Assembly (NCBI GenBank): GCA_002483285.1
Contig: DLHP01000022.1
Span: forward strand, 1 to 64,000
Length of the DNA stretch: 64,000 bases
Direction of reading: 5' to 3'
DNA from: Flavobacterium sp. UBA7665
GTDB lineage: Bacteria > Bacteroidota > Bacteroidia > Flavobacteriales > Flavobacteriaceae
A program made the position numbers and the translations under genes. Shown here piece after piece: positions 18,402-29,131 of this stretch. The first letter of the stretch is position 1; the number at the start of each line of letters is the position of its first letter. The notes beneath the pieces were generated by a model that did no database searches, was not told where the DNA came from, and saw nothing but the letters and a program-made list of their open reading frames with translations.

Positions 18402-20699
18402 ATGAACAGAAATAGCAAAAGAAGAGAGGCGTTGTTGTACCACGCCAAGCCCGTTCCCGGAAAAATCCAGGTCGTACCCACCAAAAAATACGCTACCCAA
18501 AGGGATTTGTCACTGGCCTATTCGCCCGGTGTTGCCGAGCCTTGCCTTGAAATTGCCAAAGATGTCAACAACGTTTATAAATATACCGCCAAAGGAAACC
18601 TCGTGGCTGTCATCACCAACGGAACTGCTGTTTTGGGTTTGGGCGACATCGGTCCCGAAGCCTCAAAGCCTGTAATGGAAGGAAAGGCGCTGCTTTTCAA
18701 GATTTTTGCAGACATCGATGTGTTCGACATTGAAATCGGAACCAAAGACATCGATGCATTCATCGAAACGGTAAAGAATATCGCGCCTACGTTTGGCGGC
18801 ATCAACCTCGAGGACATCAAGGCACCCGAATCTTTTGAGATTGAGCGACGCCTCGTTGAAGAACTCAACATCCCCGTGATGCACGACGACCAGCACGGCA
18901 CGGCGATTATTTCGTCGGCGGCTTTGCTCAACGCGCTCGAATTGGCCGGAAAAAAAATAGAAGACATCAAGATTGTCGTTTCGGGAGCCGGTTCGGCGGC
19001 GCTGGCCTGCGCGAATCTGTATGTACTCCTTGGCGTTAGCCTCGAGAACATCATCATGTTCGACAAAGATGGTGTACTATCGGCCGACCGTACCGATTTG
19101 TCGCCGCTGCAACAGAAATACAACAAAGCACGCAAAGACCTCAAACTCGGCGAGGCGCTCCAGGGTGCCGATGTGTTCCTTGGGCTTTCTGCCGGAAACA
19201 TCCTTACCCCCGAAATGCTCCTGGGCATGGCGCCCAACCCGATTGTTTTTGCCATGGCCAACCCGGTTCCAGAAATCGATTACAACGTTGCAATCGATAC
19301 GCGCAAGGATATTATCATGGCTACAGGCCGTTCGGATCATCCCAACCAGGTGAACAACGTTTTGGGTTTCCCTTATATTTTTCGCGGTGCGCTTGATGTT
19401 CGGGCTACCAAAATCAACGAGGCGATGAAAATGGCTGCCGTGAAAGCGCTGGCTGCTTTGGCCAAGGAATCGGTTCCCGAGCAGGTCAACATTGCTTATG
19501 GCGAAACCAAACTCATTTTTGGCCGCGAATACATCATCCCGAAGCCTTTTGACCCGCGACTCATAACAATGGTTGCGCCAGCCGTGGCAAAGGCTGCGAT
19601 GGAATCTGGTGTGGCGCTGCATCCGATAACCGACTGGGAGAAATACGAAGAAGAACTCATGGAGCGTCTCGGCTCGGATAATAAAATGGTGCGATTGCTG
19701 ACCAACCGCGCCAAAACCGATCCCAAACGTGTGGTTTTTGCCGAAGCCGATCACCTTGACGTGCTCAAAGCGGCACAAATTGTTTGGGAAGAAGGCATCG
19801 GTCACCCTATTTTACTGGGCAATCGTGAGGTCATCCTCGAACTCAAGGAAGAGCTCGGTTTTGATGCCGATGTGCCCATTTACGATCCCAAAACCAAAGA
19901 AGAAGACGGCCGCCGTTTGCATTACGCAGAAATATTCTGGAAAGCCCGTCAACGCCGTGGGATATCCTTACTGGATGCCCAAAAATGGATGCGCGAACGC
20001 AATTATTTTGCGGCGATGATGGTGAACGAAGGCGAAGCAGATGCCTTGGTTACCGGCTTTTCGAGGAGTTATCCGTCGGTAGTCAAGCCGATGATGCAAC
20101 TCATTGGGAAGGCACCCGGCATATCGCTGATTGCCACTACCAACATGATGATGACCAATCGCGGGCCGATGTTTTTGTCGGACACGGCGATTAACCCAAA
20201 TCCCACTTCGGATGACTTGGCCAAAATTGCACTGATGACGGCTAAAACCGCAAGGATGTTTGGTATGGAGCCGGTTATCGCGATGGTTTCGTTTTCTAAT
20301 TTTGGTTCGTCACTCGATCCGAGTGCCGGGAAAGTCCGTGAAGCCGTGGCTTATCTGCACAAATACTACCCTGATTTGGTCGTTGACGGTGAAATCCAGG
20401 CCGATTTTGCCCTCAATCCTGATATGCTCAAAGCCAAATTCCCTTTCTCGAAACTCGCAGGCAAGAAAGTCAATACGCTTATTTTCCCGAACCTCGAATC
20501 GGCCAACATCACCTATAAGATGCTCAAGGAATTGTATAAGGTAGACTCGGTAGGGCCCATCATGCTCGGAATGGAGAAACCGGTACACATTTTCCAGCTG
20601 GGTGCGAGCGTAGAGGAGATGGTAAACATGGCTGCCGTAGCGGTCGTGGATGCACAGGAAAAACACAAACGATTAAAGAACCTCGACATCAAATTTTAG
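18402..20699 (+). CDS. maeB: NADP-type malic enzyme with phosphotransacetylase-like domain
   Basis: A 765-residue cytoplasmic enzyme that oxidatively decarboxylates malate to pyruvate, supplying NADPH and pyruvate. The malic N-terminal domain (about 15-165) carries LAYSPGVAEPCLEIA with the conserved Tyr at 40 and HDDQHGTAII (about 163-172). The NAD(P)-binding domain (about 170-410) carries VVSGAGSAALACANL. From about 430 to the end is a phosphate acetyl/butyryltransferase-like domain, the mark of the large MaeB form, where it is thought to act in allosteric control by acetyl-CoA. It is monocistronic, with its own promoter at 18369. Confidence 0.95.
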   Translation: MNRNSKRREALLYHAKPVPGKIQVVPTKKYATQRDLSLAYSPGVAEPCLEIAKDVNNVYKYTAKGNLVAVITNGTAVLGLGDIGPEASKPVMEGKALLFKIFADIDVFDIEIGTKDIDAFIETVKNIAPTFGGINLEDIKAPESFEIERRLVEELNIPVMHDDQHGTAIISSAALLNALELAGKKIEDIKIVVSGAGSAALACANLYVLLGVSLENIIMFDKDGVLSADRTDLSPLQQKYNKARKDLKLGEALQGADVFLGLSAGNILTPEMLLGMAPNPIVFAMANPVPEIDYNVAIDTRKDIIMATGRSDHPNQVNNVLGFPYIFRGALDVRATKINEAMKMAAVKALAALAKESVPEQVNIAYGETKLIFGREYIIPKPFDPRLITMVAPAVAKAAMESGVALHPITDWEKYEEELMERLGSDNKMVRLLTNRAKTDPKRVVFAEADHLDVLKAAQIVWEEGIGHPILLGNREVILELKEELGFDADVPIYDPKTKEEDGRRLHYAEIFWKARQRRGISLLDAQKWMRERNYFAAMMVNEGEADALVTGFSRSYPSVVKPMMQLIGKAPGISLIATTNMMMTNRGPMFLSDTAINPNPTSDDLAKIALMTAKTARMFGMEPVIAMVSFSNFGSSLDPSAGKVREAVAYLHKYYPDLVVDGEIQADFALNPDMLKAKFPFSKLAGKKVNTLIFPNLESANITYKMLKELYKVDSVGPIMLGMEKPVHIFQLGASVEEMVNMAAVAVVDAQEKHKRLKNLDIKF

Positions 20700-20739
20700 C
20701 AGATAAATTTTGGTAGTGAACGCTATTGAAGTTTTTTGT

Positions 20740-20747
20740 TATATTTG
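20740..20747 (+). promoter_or_regulatory. -7 promoter element for ruvA-sprA
   Basis: TATATTTG is a perfect TAnnTTTG match, 20 bases before the ruvA start chosen here. No well-spaced -33 element is visible. The position makes the longer ruvA frame from 20710 unlikely, since it would begin upstream of the transcript. Confidence 0.55.
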
Positions 20748-20766
20748 GATACTTTTAACAGACCAG

Positions 20767-21348
20767 ATGATCGCACATTTGCAGGGGAAATTAGTCGAAA
20801 AAACACCAACCGACGTGGTCATTGACTGCGGCGGTGTGGGCTATCACGTTAACATTTCGCTGCATACGTATTCGTTGCTCCCGGATACAGAAAATATCAG
20901 GCTTTTTACCCATTTGCAAATCAAGGAAGACGCGCATACGCTGTTTGGTTTTGTAGAAAAATCAGAACGCGAATTGTTTAAGCTGTTGTTGTCGGTTTCG
21001 GGAATTGGTGCGGGAATCGCGCGTACGATGCTTTCCTCGCTAGATCCGAAACAAATTATCCATGCGTTGGCTACGGGCGATTTGGGTACCATACAATCCA
21101 TTAAGGGAATCGGCACCAAAACGGCGCAGCGTGCCATACTCGATCTCAAGGACAAAGTGTTAAAAGTCTACAATTTGGACGAACTTTCAACGCCGGCAAA
21201 CAATACAAATAAGGATGAAGCGTTATCCGCATTGGAGGTGTTGGGCTTTAACAAAAAATTGGCAGAAAAAGCAATCGATAAGATTGTGCGTGACGCACCT
21301 GATTCGACTGTGGAAACCATCATCAAACAGGCTTTAAAAAATTTATAG
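20767..21348 (+). CDS. ruvA: Holliday junction branch migration protein RuvA
   Basis: A 193-residue DNA-repair protein that binds four-way junctions and loads the RuvB motor. The start at ATG 20767 gives the canonical RuvA N-terminus MIAHLQGKL. The open frame extends to 20710, but those 19 residues are hydrophobic and unlike RuvA. The N-terminal OB fold (1-62), helix-hairpin-helix motifs with VSGIGAGIA and IKGIGTKTAQRA, and the C-terminal domain III (about 145-193) that contacts RuvB are all present. sprA begins three bases after its stop codon, in the same reading frame. Confidence 0.96.
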   Translation: MIAHLQGKLVEKTPTDVVIDCGGVGYHVNISLHTYSLLPDTENIRLFTHLQIKEDAHTLFGFVEKSERELFKLLLSVSGIGAGIARTMLSSLDPKQIIHALATGDLGTIQSIKGIGTKTAQRAILDLKDKVLKVYNLDELSTPANNTNKDEALSALEVLGFNKKLAEKAIDKIVRDAPDSTVETIIKQALKNL

Positions 21349-21351
21349 TAC

Positions 21352-24300
21352 TTGAAAACATTTTACCCAAACAAAACAAATACGGTCATAAAAATAGTAG
21401 CTTTTGCGCTGTTTTTCCTGACCAGTTTTAGTATACAGGCACAGGTTGAGGAAGAGATTGTCCAGGATACCGTAAAAGGCTACAATCAGGCCAATATGCA
21501 ACTCGACAACCCGCCGAGCATCATAGAAGCCTACACCTATGATCCGGTTACGAACCGCTACATCTACACCAACAAAGTAGATGAATTCAATATCAATTAC
21601 CCGATTATCCTTACGCCAAAAGAGTACGATGAGTTGGTGCTTCGTGAATCGATGCGCAATTACTTTAAGAAAAAATCGGATGCCATCGACGGTAAAAAAG
21701 AAGGAACCGAAGAAGGAAAAAAAGATCTATTGCCGCGTTACTACATCAATTCGGGCTTTTTCGAGTCGATTTTCGGAAGCAACAGCATCGATGTAAAACC
21801 AACCGGATCGGTAGAGATCGACCTTGGTTTGCGCCACACCAAACAAGACAATCCGGCCTTTTCGCCGAGAAACAGGAAAAGTACCACCTTTGATTTTGAC
21901 CAGCGCATCAGCATGAGTTTGATGGGTAAAGTAGGGACACGCCTGCAGGTTACCGCCAATTACGATACCGAGTCGACCTTTGCGTTCCAGAACCTGATCA
22001 AGCTAGAATATACACCTACAGAAGACGACATCATCCAAAAAATAGAAGTGGGTAACGTGAGTTTACCACTTAACAGTTCACTCATCCGCGGTGCCCAAAG
22101 TTTGTTTGGGGTCAAGGCGCAATTGCAGTTTGGTAAGACTACGATTACTGGTGTATTCTCCGAACAAAAATCGCAAACCAAAACCGTAACGGCACAAGGC
22201 GGCGGAACCATCCAGGATTTTGAGTTGTTCGCGCTCGACTATGATGCCGACCGTCACTTCTTCCTGTCGCAGTATTTTAGGAATAAGTACGATGCGTCGC
22301 TCAGGAATTATCCGTTCATTGACAGCCGCGTGCAGATTACAAGGCTGGAAGTCTGGATTACCAACCGCCAGAACCGGATCAATACCGTAAATAACAACCT
22401 TAGGAATATCATTGCCTTGCAGGATATCGGGGAGGCGCAGGTACCTGGCGTGGCCGACAATCAGGTCGTGGTGACGCCCAATACGGCGGGGTTCTTCCTC
22501 AAGCCGTCTAATACACCTGCCGACAACAAAAACAACAAGTACGATCCGGGCATGATTAGAACCGGTGGCGGATTCCTCAACCAGAATATCCGTGAAATTG
22601 CGACGGCGAGTTCGGGTTTCAACCAGCCCACGACCGAAGGCCAGGATTATTCTAAACTAGAAAGTGCGCGCAAGCTCAACCCCAATGAGTATACTTTCAA
22701 TACCCAGTTGGGTTATGTGTCTTTGCAGCAGCGTTTGGCCAATGACGAAATCCTCGCGGTGGCTTACCAGTACACTGTGGGTGACCAGGTGTATCAGGTG
22801 GGTGAATTCGGGAACGACGGAGTTGATGCAACCCAAGTCACCAACAACCCAACGACCGGCGAAACCGAAAGTGTAACCACACAGACGCTCGTACTCAAAA
22901 TGCTTAAAAGCAACCTGACCAGTACCACCACGCCCATCTGGAAATTGATGATGAAGAACATCTACCAGATTCCGGGCGCATACCAACTGGAACAAGAAGA
23001 CTTTAGGTTCAATATCTTGTATACCGATCCGTCGCCTTTGAATTATATTTCACCAGCGCCTACCTTGGCATTCCCACCGGCCACTTTGGCCAATAAAGTT
23101 GCCGAAACCCCGCTGCTTAAGGTGTTCAACGTAGATCGTTTGAATTACAATAACGACCCGCAAGTGGGTGGAGATGGATTCTTTGACTTTATACCGGGAC
23201 TTACAGTAGATACCCAAAACGGCCGTATCATTTTCACCACGGTCGAGCCATTCGCCAAAGTGATTTTTGACAAGTTGAGCTATGGCGGCGTCGAGAATTA
23301 CAATGACGAAAACACCTATAACGACAACCAGCGCAAGTATGTGTTCAAGAGCATGTACGACGATACGCAGGCTTCGGGCAGCCAGGACCTCGAAAAAAAT
23401 AAATACCAACTGAAAGGAAAATTCAAATCGGCGGGTGGCGAAGGCATACCTATTGGTGCATTCAATGTCCCTAAAGGATCGGTTCGGGTTACTGCCGGCG
23501 GAAGGGTGCTCCTCGAAGGCGTTGACTACAGCGTGAATTACCAAGCGGGTCGTGTTCAAATTTTGGATCCGGCTTTACAAGCATCGAATACACCAATCGA
23601 GGTCTCTCTTGAGAATAACTCCACGTTTGGGCAACAGACCAGACGATTTATGGGTGTGAACATTGAGCACAAATTCTCAGAAAAATTTGTTTTGGGTGCC
23701 ACTTTCCTTAAAATGACTGAGAAACCCTTAACCCAGAAGTCAAATTACGGACAGGAATCGGTGAACAACTCCATTTTTGGCATCAATACCAATTATTCTG
23801 CAGAGCTACCGTTTTTGACGCGTTGGGTGAACAAACTGCCCAATATTGATACCGATGTTCCGTCTAATTTCTCATTCCGTGGGGAATTGGCTTACCTCAA
23901 ACCAGACACCCCAAAAGCCGACCAGTTCAATGGCGAATCTACTTTGTATGTGGATGATTTTGAAGGATCGCAGACCAACATCGATTTGCGTTCGCCACAA
24001 TCTTGGTTCCTGTCGGCGACACCTGCCACAGTAACCGGAGGAAAGGACTTCGGCGAAGCAGCGAATGATTTGAGCTACGGCTACAAAAGAGCGAAATTGA
24101 GTTGGTATACGATTGATCCTATTTTCTATGCGCAGCGTCCGTCGGACATCTCCATCGATGACATCTCTTACAACCGCACCCGAAGGATTTTTAGTGGTGA
24201 ATTGTTTCCGAACACTCAAATCGCAGAAGGCCAAAATCAAGTCATCAACACACTCGACCTTACCTATTACCCAGCCGAAAGAGGGCCGTACAATTACGCG

Positions 24301-27300
24301 CCTGCGGCTAACGGAACCAATACCCTTCCTGATCCTGCCAACAATTTTGGAGGGATTACAAGGTCTTTGAATTCAACGAATTTCGAGCAAGGCAATGTAG
24401 AGTACATTCAATTTTGGATGCTCGACCCATTCGTAGACGAAAACTTAACACCCACACAACTTGCCAATACCGGAAAACTTTATTTCAACCTGGGTTCTAT
24501 TTCAGAAGACATTCTCAAAGACGGCCGCAAGCAATTTGAAAATGGTTTGCCCGAGATCGGCTCGACCTTAGTGACCTATCCAACCATCTGGGGTAAGGTG
24601 CCGGTGTCGCAATCGTTGATTTACGCCTTTGATACCAATGAAGGCAACCGCTCCATCCAGGATGTGGGTCTTGACGGTATAGGTGATGGCGAAGAAGGTA
24701 GTAAATTCCCGGCATTTGCAGGACTTGCAGATCCGGCGGGTGACAACTACCAATACTATTTGAGTTCGGCCGGTTCAATTATTGAACGTTATAAAAATTA
24801 CAATGGCATGCAGGGCAATTCGCCAGTCAATGTCGCCGATTCTAACCGTGGAAGCACAACGCTCCCAGATGTAGAAGACATCAACCGCGACAACACTATG
24901 GACGGCTTCAATGCCTATTACCAGTACCATATAGATATTTTCCCAGGAATGGATGTGGACAACAGCCCTTACGTCACCGACGTTTTGGGCGATAATGGCG
25001 AAGAGATTGGGATTACAGCGCCAGGTTCAAGTTTTGGTAGTACCATTAAAGCCAGATGGATTCAGTTTAAAATTCCAATCAGCGATTATGAAAGCACAGT
25101 GGGTGCGATTTCAGATTTCCGTTCCATCCGTTTCATGAGGATGTACCTGACCGACTTTACAAGCGATGTCACACTGCGTTTCGGAACGATGGATTTGGTG
25201 CGCGGTGAATGGCGCAGGTATCCTAAATCGTTGGACATTACCGATGTGGATGGCCCGGAAAATGACAATACCAATTTTGATGTAGAAGCGGTAAATATTG
25301 AAGAGAATTCTTACCGTGAACCCATCCGTTATGTTTCGCCACCCGGAGTGGTGCGCGAGCAGCTCTACAACAACAACTCGGTCATCAACCAAAATGAACA
25401 ATCCTTGGTATTGCGTGCTTCTGGCGACGGTTTGCAAGCTGGAGATTCGAGGGCGGTATTTAAAAATATCAGCGTCGACATGCGACAGTTCAAAAAACTC
25501 AAGATGTTCCTACACGCTGAGTCTTTGCCTGGCGAACCCGATCTTGCCGACAACGAAATGGTCGGTTTCATCCGTTTCGGGAATGACCTTACTGAGAACT
25601 TCTATCAAATAGAAATCCCACTAAAAGTGACGGCGCCTGGAGCGGCTCTTGCCTCTTTTGTATGGCCCACCGACAACGAAATTGACTTGCCTTTGGCCTT
25701 GCTGACAAAAATCAAAATTTTGTCTAAAACGCAGGCGCTCAATCCGGGCGAAATCTTTTTCCAGAACGAAAACGAGCTTGACCCTTCAAGACCGGCTAAG
25801 CTCAACATCGGGGTTCGCGGAAATCCAAACTTTGGTTTGGTGAGAACATTAATGGTGGGGATTAAGAACAATAAACCGGTCAATCCGGATCCGTCCATCA
25901 ACCGCATCAAAGGCGAGGCTTGGTTCAATGAGTTGCGCCTTTCTGAAATGGACAACGAGGGCGGTATGGCTGCAGTGGTCAACATCGACGGAAATATTGC
26001 CGATTTTGCCACCGTTTCGGCTACCGGAAAAATCAGCACCATCGGTTTTGGAACACTGGAGGAAGGACCCAACGAAAGAAGCCGCGAGGACCTCAAACAG
26101 TACAATATTGTCACGAACCTGAGCCTGGGTAAATTGTTGCCTAAGAAATGGGGCATCAACCTGCCGTTCAACTATGCTATTGGCGAGGAAACACTTACGC
26201 CAGAGTACGACCCATTCAACCAGGACATTAAACTCAAGCAATTGCTCGAAGTAACGCCAGACCAGGCCGAGAAAGACAACATCAAGAACCGCGCAATCGA
26301 CTACACCAAACGCCAAAGTATCAACTTTATCGGCGTGAAGAAAGAACGCGGACAGAACCAGAAATCACACATTTACGACCCCGAAAATCTAACGTTGTCG
26401 TATTCGTACAATGAGGTGAACCGCCACAATTTTGAGATCGAAAGCTACAAGGACCAACAGGTCAACACCACGGCCGACTACGCCTTTTCTTTTCAACCCA
26501 AACCAATAGAGCCGTTCAAGAAAAGCAAATTTTTCAAGAAGAGTTCCTACTGGCAAATGCTCAGTGATTTCAATTTCAATTACCTGCCGTCGAACATTTC
26601 GTTTAGCAGCAGCATCATCAGGCAGTATAACAAGCAGCAGTTCCGCCAGGTAGAAGTGGCCGGTATTGCGCTCGACCCTCTGTACCGCCGCAACTTCCTG
26701 TTCAATTACCAGTACGGTTTCAATTACAATTTGACCAAGTCGCTCAGGATCAATTACACGGCGACTTCGAGCAATATTGTACGCAACTACATCAATGAGA
26801 ACAACGAGCCCGACAATACCGTCACCATCTGGGACGATTACTGGAACACCGGCGACCCCAACCAGCACACCCAACAAATTGTGCTCAATTATGATTTGCC
26901 GCTAAACAAGCTGCCGTTTTTGAGTTTCGTCAAGTCGACCTATTCTTATACAGGCGATTACAGTTGGCAACGCTCGTCATTGGCATTGGCGCAAGTTGAT
27001 GTGACCGACCCCAATACCAACGAAACTGTTACTTTTAATTTAGGAAATACGATCCAGAACGCCGGTTCACATAAGATCAATACGGCGCTCAACATGGATT
27101 CATTTTACAAATATATCGGGCTTACTAAAAAAGCGAAAACGCCTGCGAGAAATACCAACCAGGCACCGCCAAAACCAGGACAGAAAATCACCGATAACAA
27201 TGCCAAGACATCGGGATCGGGTGGGAGTACTTTCGTGAATGGATTGATTGGAATTGCCACCAGCATTAAGAATATCCAGGTAAACTATACAGAAAACCAC

Positions 27301-28680
27301 GGAACAGTGCTTCCGGGATATTTGCCAGGTGTCGGATTTTTCGGATCGTCTAAACCAACCATCGGCTTTGTGATGGGACTACAGGATGACGTGCGTTATG
27401 AAGCCGCCAAAAAAGGCTGGTTGACCAATTATCCCGATTTTAACCAAAACTACACCGAGGTAACCACACGCACCTTAAACCTTACCGCTAACGTAGATTT
27501 GTTCCCTGATTTTAAAATAGACCTGAATGCCGACCGGAGTTATACCGACAATTTTTCGGAGCAATATGATGTGTCGGACAATGGACTCTACAATTCAAGG
27601 TCGCCGTACAGCTATGGTAACTTCTCGATTACCACGATGATGCTCAAAAGTGCGTTCAAGCAAAGTGATGAGAGTTTCTCGTCGGCGTTTGAGGAAATGA
27701 AAACCAATAGGATTATCATTGCCAATCGCCTGGCCACCGAATTTTATGGTACGACCGAGTTCCCACGTTACGGGCAAGGCAACTATATCGTTGGGCCAGA
27801 CAATCCAAATTACCAAAGTTACGTGTCCAATGCCGGTTATCCTGTAGGATTCGGGCGCAACAGCCAGGCCGTTTTATTGCCATCGTTCCTTGCGGCCTAT
27901 ACCGGTTTGTACAGTACGCCAACGAACGAAAAAGCGAAAGACATCAGTACCAAACCGTTCAGGGACATCCCGATTCCTAACTGGACCATCAAATACAGTG
28001 GCCTCATGCGTTACAAATTTTTCAAGGACCGATTCAAGCGTTTCTCTTTGCAAAATTCTTATAAAGCGACCTATACCGTCAATGCGTTCCGATCTAATTT
28101 CGAATACGATAAGGCGCCAAGCGGCGTGACCGCCCAAGGAGCGTTGAACGTAGATGCGGGAGGTAATTTGCACCCAAAAACACTGGTTTCTAACGTGAAT
28201 TTGGTGGAGCAGTTTAGCCCATTGATGCGTATCGACATGGAGTTCAAAAACTCGGTCAAGATATTGGCCGAAATGAAGAAAGACCGTTCGCTGTCTATGA
28301 GTTTCGACAACAACCTGCTTACCGAGGTCAAAGGGATTGAGTATGTTTTTGGAATGGGTTATCGCATCAAAGACGTGATTTTCTCTTCTAGATTGGCAGA
28401 CAATCCAACCGGCATCATTAAAAGTGACATCAACCTTAAGGCCGATGTGTCTTACCGCAACAGCCAAACCATTGTACGTTACCTTGATTACAACAACAAC
28501 CAGTTGTCGGGCGGACAAAATATGTGGTCGGCCAAGTTCACGGCAGATTATTCGTTTAGTAAAAACCTGACAGTGATTTTCTATTACGACCATTCGTTCT
28601 CTAAAGCGGTGATTTCTACTTCGTTCCCGATTACGAACATCCGCACCGGATTTACACTGCGCTATAATTTCGGAAATTAA
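21352..28680 (+). CDS. sprA: SprA, outer-membrane translocon of the type IX secretion system
   Basis: The 2442-residue product is the giant barrel through which T9SS cargo crosses the outer membrane and is needed for gliding (homologue Sov in Porphyromonas). A signal peptide (about 12-31, IVAFALFFLTSFSIQAQ) and a length close to known SprA proteins support the call. The barrel-type ending TGFTLRYNFGN is present. The start codon must be TTG at 21352: the preceding in-frame codons are TAC and the ruvA stop TAG, and the next Met is past the signal peptide. It is probably co-transcribed with ruvA. The amylase at 12123 and the repeat protein at 52558 are likely substrates. Confidence 0.95.
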   Translation: MKTFYPNKTNTVIKIVAFALFFLTSFSIQAQVEEEIVQDTVKGYNQANMQLDNPPSIIEAYTYDPVTNRYIYTNKVDEFNINYPIILTPKEYDELVLRESMRNYFKKKSDAIDGKKEGTEEGKKDLLPRYYINSGFFESIFGSNSIDVKPTGSVEIDLGLRHTKQDNPAFSPRNRKSTTFDFDQRISMSLMGKVGTRLQVTANYDTESTFAFQNLIKLEYTPTEDDIIQKIEVGNVSLPLNSSLIRGAQSLFGVKAQLQFGKTTITGVFSEQKSQTKTVTAQGGGTIQDFELFALDYDADRHFFLSQYFRNKYDASLRNYPFIDSRVQITRLEVWITNRQNRINTVNNNLRNIIALQDIGEAQVPGVADNQVVVTPNTAGFFLKPSNTPADNKNNKYDPGMIRTGGGFLNQNIREIATASSGFNQPTTEGQDYSKLESARKLNPNEYTFNTQLGYVSLQQRLANDEILAVAYQYTVGDQVYQVGEFGNDGVDATQVTNNPTTGETESVTTQTLVLKMLKSNLTSTTTPIWKLMMKNIYQIPGAYQLEQEDFRFNILYTDPSPLNYISPAPTLAFPPATLANKVAETPLLKVFNVDRLNYNNDPQVGGDGFFDFIPGLTVDTQNGRIIFTTVEPFAKVIFDKLSYGGVENYNDENTYNDNQRKYVFKSMYDDTQASGSQDLEKNKYQLKGKFKSAGGEGIPIGAFNVPKGSVRVTAGGRVLLEGVDYSVNYQAGRVQILDPALQASNTPIEVSLENNSTFGQQTRRFMGVNIEHKFSEKFVLGATFLKMTEKPLTQKSNYGQESVNNSIFGINTNYSAELPFLTRWVNKLPNIDTDVPSNFSFRGELAYLKPDTPKADQFNGESTLYVDDFEGSQTNIDLRSPQSWFLSATPATVTGGKDFGEAANDLSYGYKRAKLSWYTIDPIFYAQRPSDISIDDISYNRTRRIFSGELFPNTQIAEGQNQVINTLDLTYYPAERGPYNYAPAANGTNTLPDPANNFGGITRSLNSTNFEQGNVEYIQFWMLDPFVDENLTPTQLANTGKLYFNLGSISEDILKDGRKQFENGLPEIGSTLVTYPTIWGKVPVSQSLIYAFDTNEGNRSIQDVGLDGIGDGEEGSKFPAFAGLADPAGDNYQYYLSSAGSIIERYKNYNGMQGNSPVNVADSNRGSTTLPDVEDINRDNTMDGFNAYYQYHIDIFPGMDVDNSPYVTDVLGDNGEEIGITAPGSSFGSTIKARWIQFKIPISDYESTVGAISDFRSIRFMRMYLTDFTSDVTLRFGTMDLVRGEWRRYPKSLDITDVDGPENDNTNFDVEAVNIEENSYREPIRYVSPPGVVREQLYNNNSVINQNEQSLVLRASGDGLQAGDSRAVFKNISVDMRQFKKLKMFLHAESLPGEPDLADNEMVGFIRFGNDLTENFYQIEIPLKVTAPGAALASFVWPTDNEIDLPLALLTKIKILSKTQALNPGEIFFQNENELDPSRPAKLNIGVRGNPNFGLVRTLMVGIKNNKPVNPDPSINRIKGEAWFNELRLSEMDNEGGMAAVVNIDGNIADFATVSATGKISTIGFGTLEEGPNERSREDLKQYNIVTNLSLGKLLPKKWGINLPFNYAIGEETLTPEYDPFNQDIKLKQLLEVTPDQAEKDNIKNRAIDYTKRQSINFIGVKKERGQNQKSHIYDPENLTLSYSYNEVNRHNFEIESYKDQQVNTTADYAFSFQPKPIEPFKKSKFFKKSSYWQMLSDFNFNYLPSNISFSSSIIRQYNKQQFRQVEVAGIALDPLYRRNFLFNYQYGFNYNLTKSLRINYTATSSNIVRNYINENNEPDNTVTIWDDYWNTGDPNQHTQQIVLNYDLPLNKLPFLSFVKSTYSYTGDYSWQRSSLALAQVDVTDPNTNETVTFNLGNTIQNAGSHKINTALNMDSFYKYIGLTKKAKTPARNTNQAPPKPGQKITDNNAKTSGSGGSTFVNGLIGIATSIKNIQVNYTENHGTVLPGYLPGVGFFGSSKPTIGFVMGLQDDVRYEAAKKGWLTNYPDFNQNYTEVTTRTLNLTANVDLFPDFKIDLNADRSYTDNFSEQYDVSDNGLYNSRSPYSYGNFSITTMMLKSAFKQSDESFSSAFEEMKTNRIIIANRLATEFYGTTEFPRYGQGNYIVGPDNPNYQSYVSNAGYPVGFGRNSQAVLLPSFLAAYTGLYSTPTNEKAKDISTKPFRDIPIPNWTIKYSGLMRYKFFKDRFKRFSLQNSYKATYTVNAFRSNFEYDKAPSGVTAQGALNVDAGGNLHPKTLVSNVNLVEQFSPLMRIDMEFKNSVKILAEMKKDRSLSMSFDNNLLTEVKGIEYVFGMGYRIKDVIFSSRLADNPTGIIKSDINLKADVSYRNSQTIVRYLDYNNNQLSGGQNMWSAKFTADYSFSKNLTVIFYYDHSFSKAVISTSFPITNIRTGFTLRYNFGN

Positions 28681-28690
28681 TCGCCAAACA

Positions 28691-28722
28691 TTTTAAAATC
28701 AGCCGGGCAAACTTTACATTTG
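28691..28722 (+). promoter_or_regulatory. Promoter for gcvH
   Basis: TACATTTG at 28715-28722 is a perfect -7 match, with TTTT at 28691-28694 as a weak -33 element 20 bases upstream. gcvH starts 28 bases after the -7 box. Confidence 0.6.
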
Positions 28723-28750
28723 CGGCATCAATAACATAACAACAAATAAC

Positions 28751-29131
28751 ATGAACATTCCATCTAATTTAAAATACACAAAAGACCACGAATGGGTACT
28801 GCTTGAAGGCGACGTAGCCACAGTGGGCATCACTGATTTTGCACAAAAAGAACTCGGTGACATCGTCTATGTTGAGGTAGAAACCCTAGACCAAACCTTA
28901 GACAAGGACGAGGTTTTCGGGACGGTTGAAGCCGTGAAAACCGTATCGGATTTGTTCCTGCCAATGGCCGGCGAAATCGTTGAATTCAATGAAGATTTAG
29001 AGTCTGCGCCAGAAACCGTGAACTCAGACCCATACGGAAAAGGATGGATGATCAAGGTAAAAGTCGCCGATACTTCGGCTTATGATGCCTTACTTTCGGC
29101 CGATGCCTATGCCGAACTTATTGGTGCGTAA
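28751..29131 (+). CDS. gcvH: Glycine cleavage system H protein
   Basis: A 126-residue lipoyl carrier that shuttles the aminomethyl group between the P, T and L proteins of glycine cleavage. The lipoylation site is K63 within GTVEAVKTVSDL, at the family-typical position. Length and ending are normal. The other glycine cleavage genes are not in this window. Its 3' end overlaps the VanZ-like start. The gene order sprA-gcvH-vanZ is the one I recall from Flavobacterium johnsoniae. Confidence 0.97.
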   Translation: MNIPSNLKYTKDHEWVLLEGDVATVGITDFAQKELGDIVYVEVETLDQTLDKDEVFGTVEAVKTVSDLFLPMAGEIVEFNEDLESAPETVNSDPYGKGWMIKVKVADTSAYDALLSADAYAELIGA

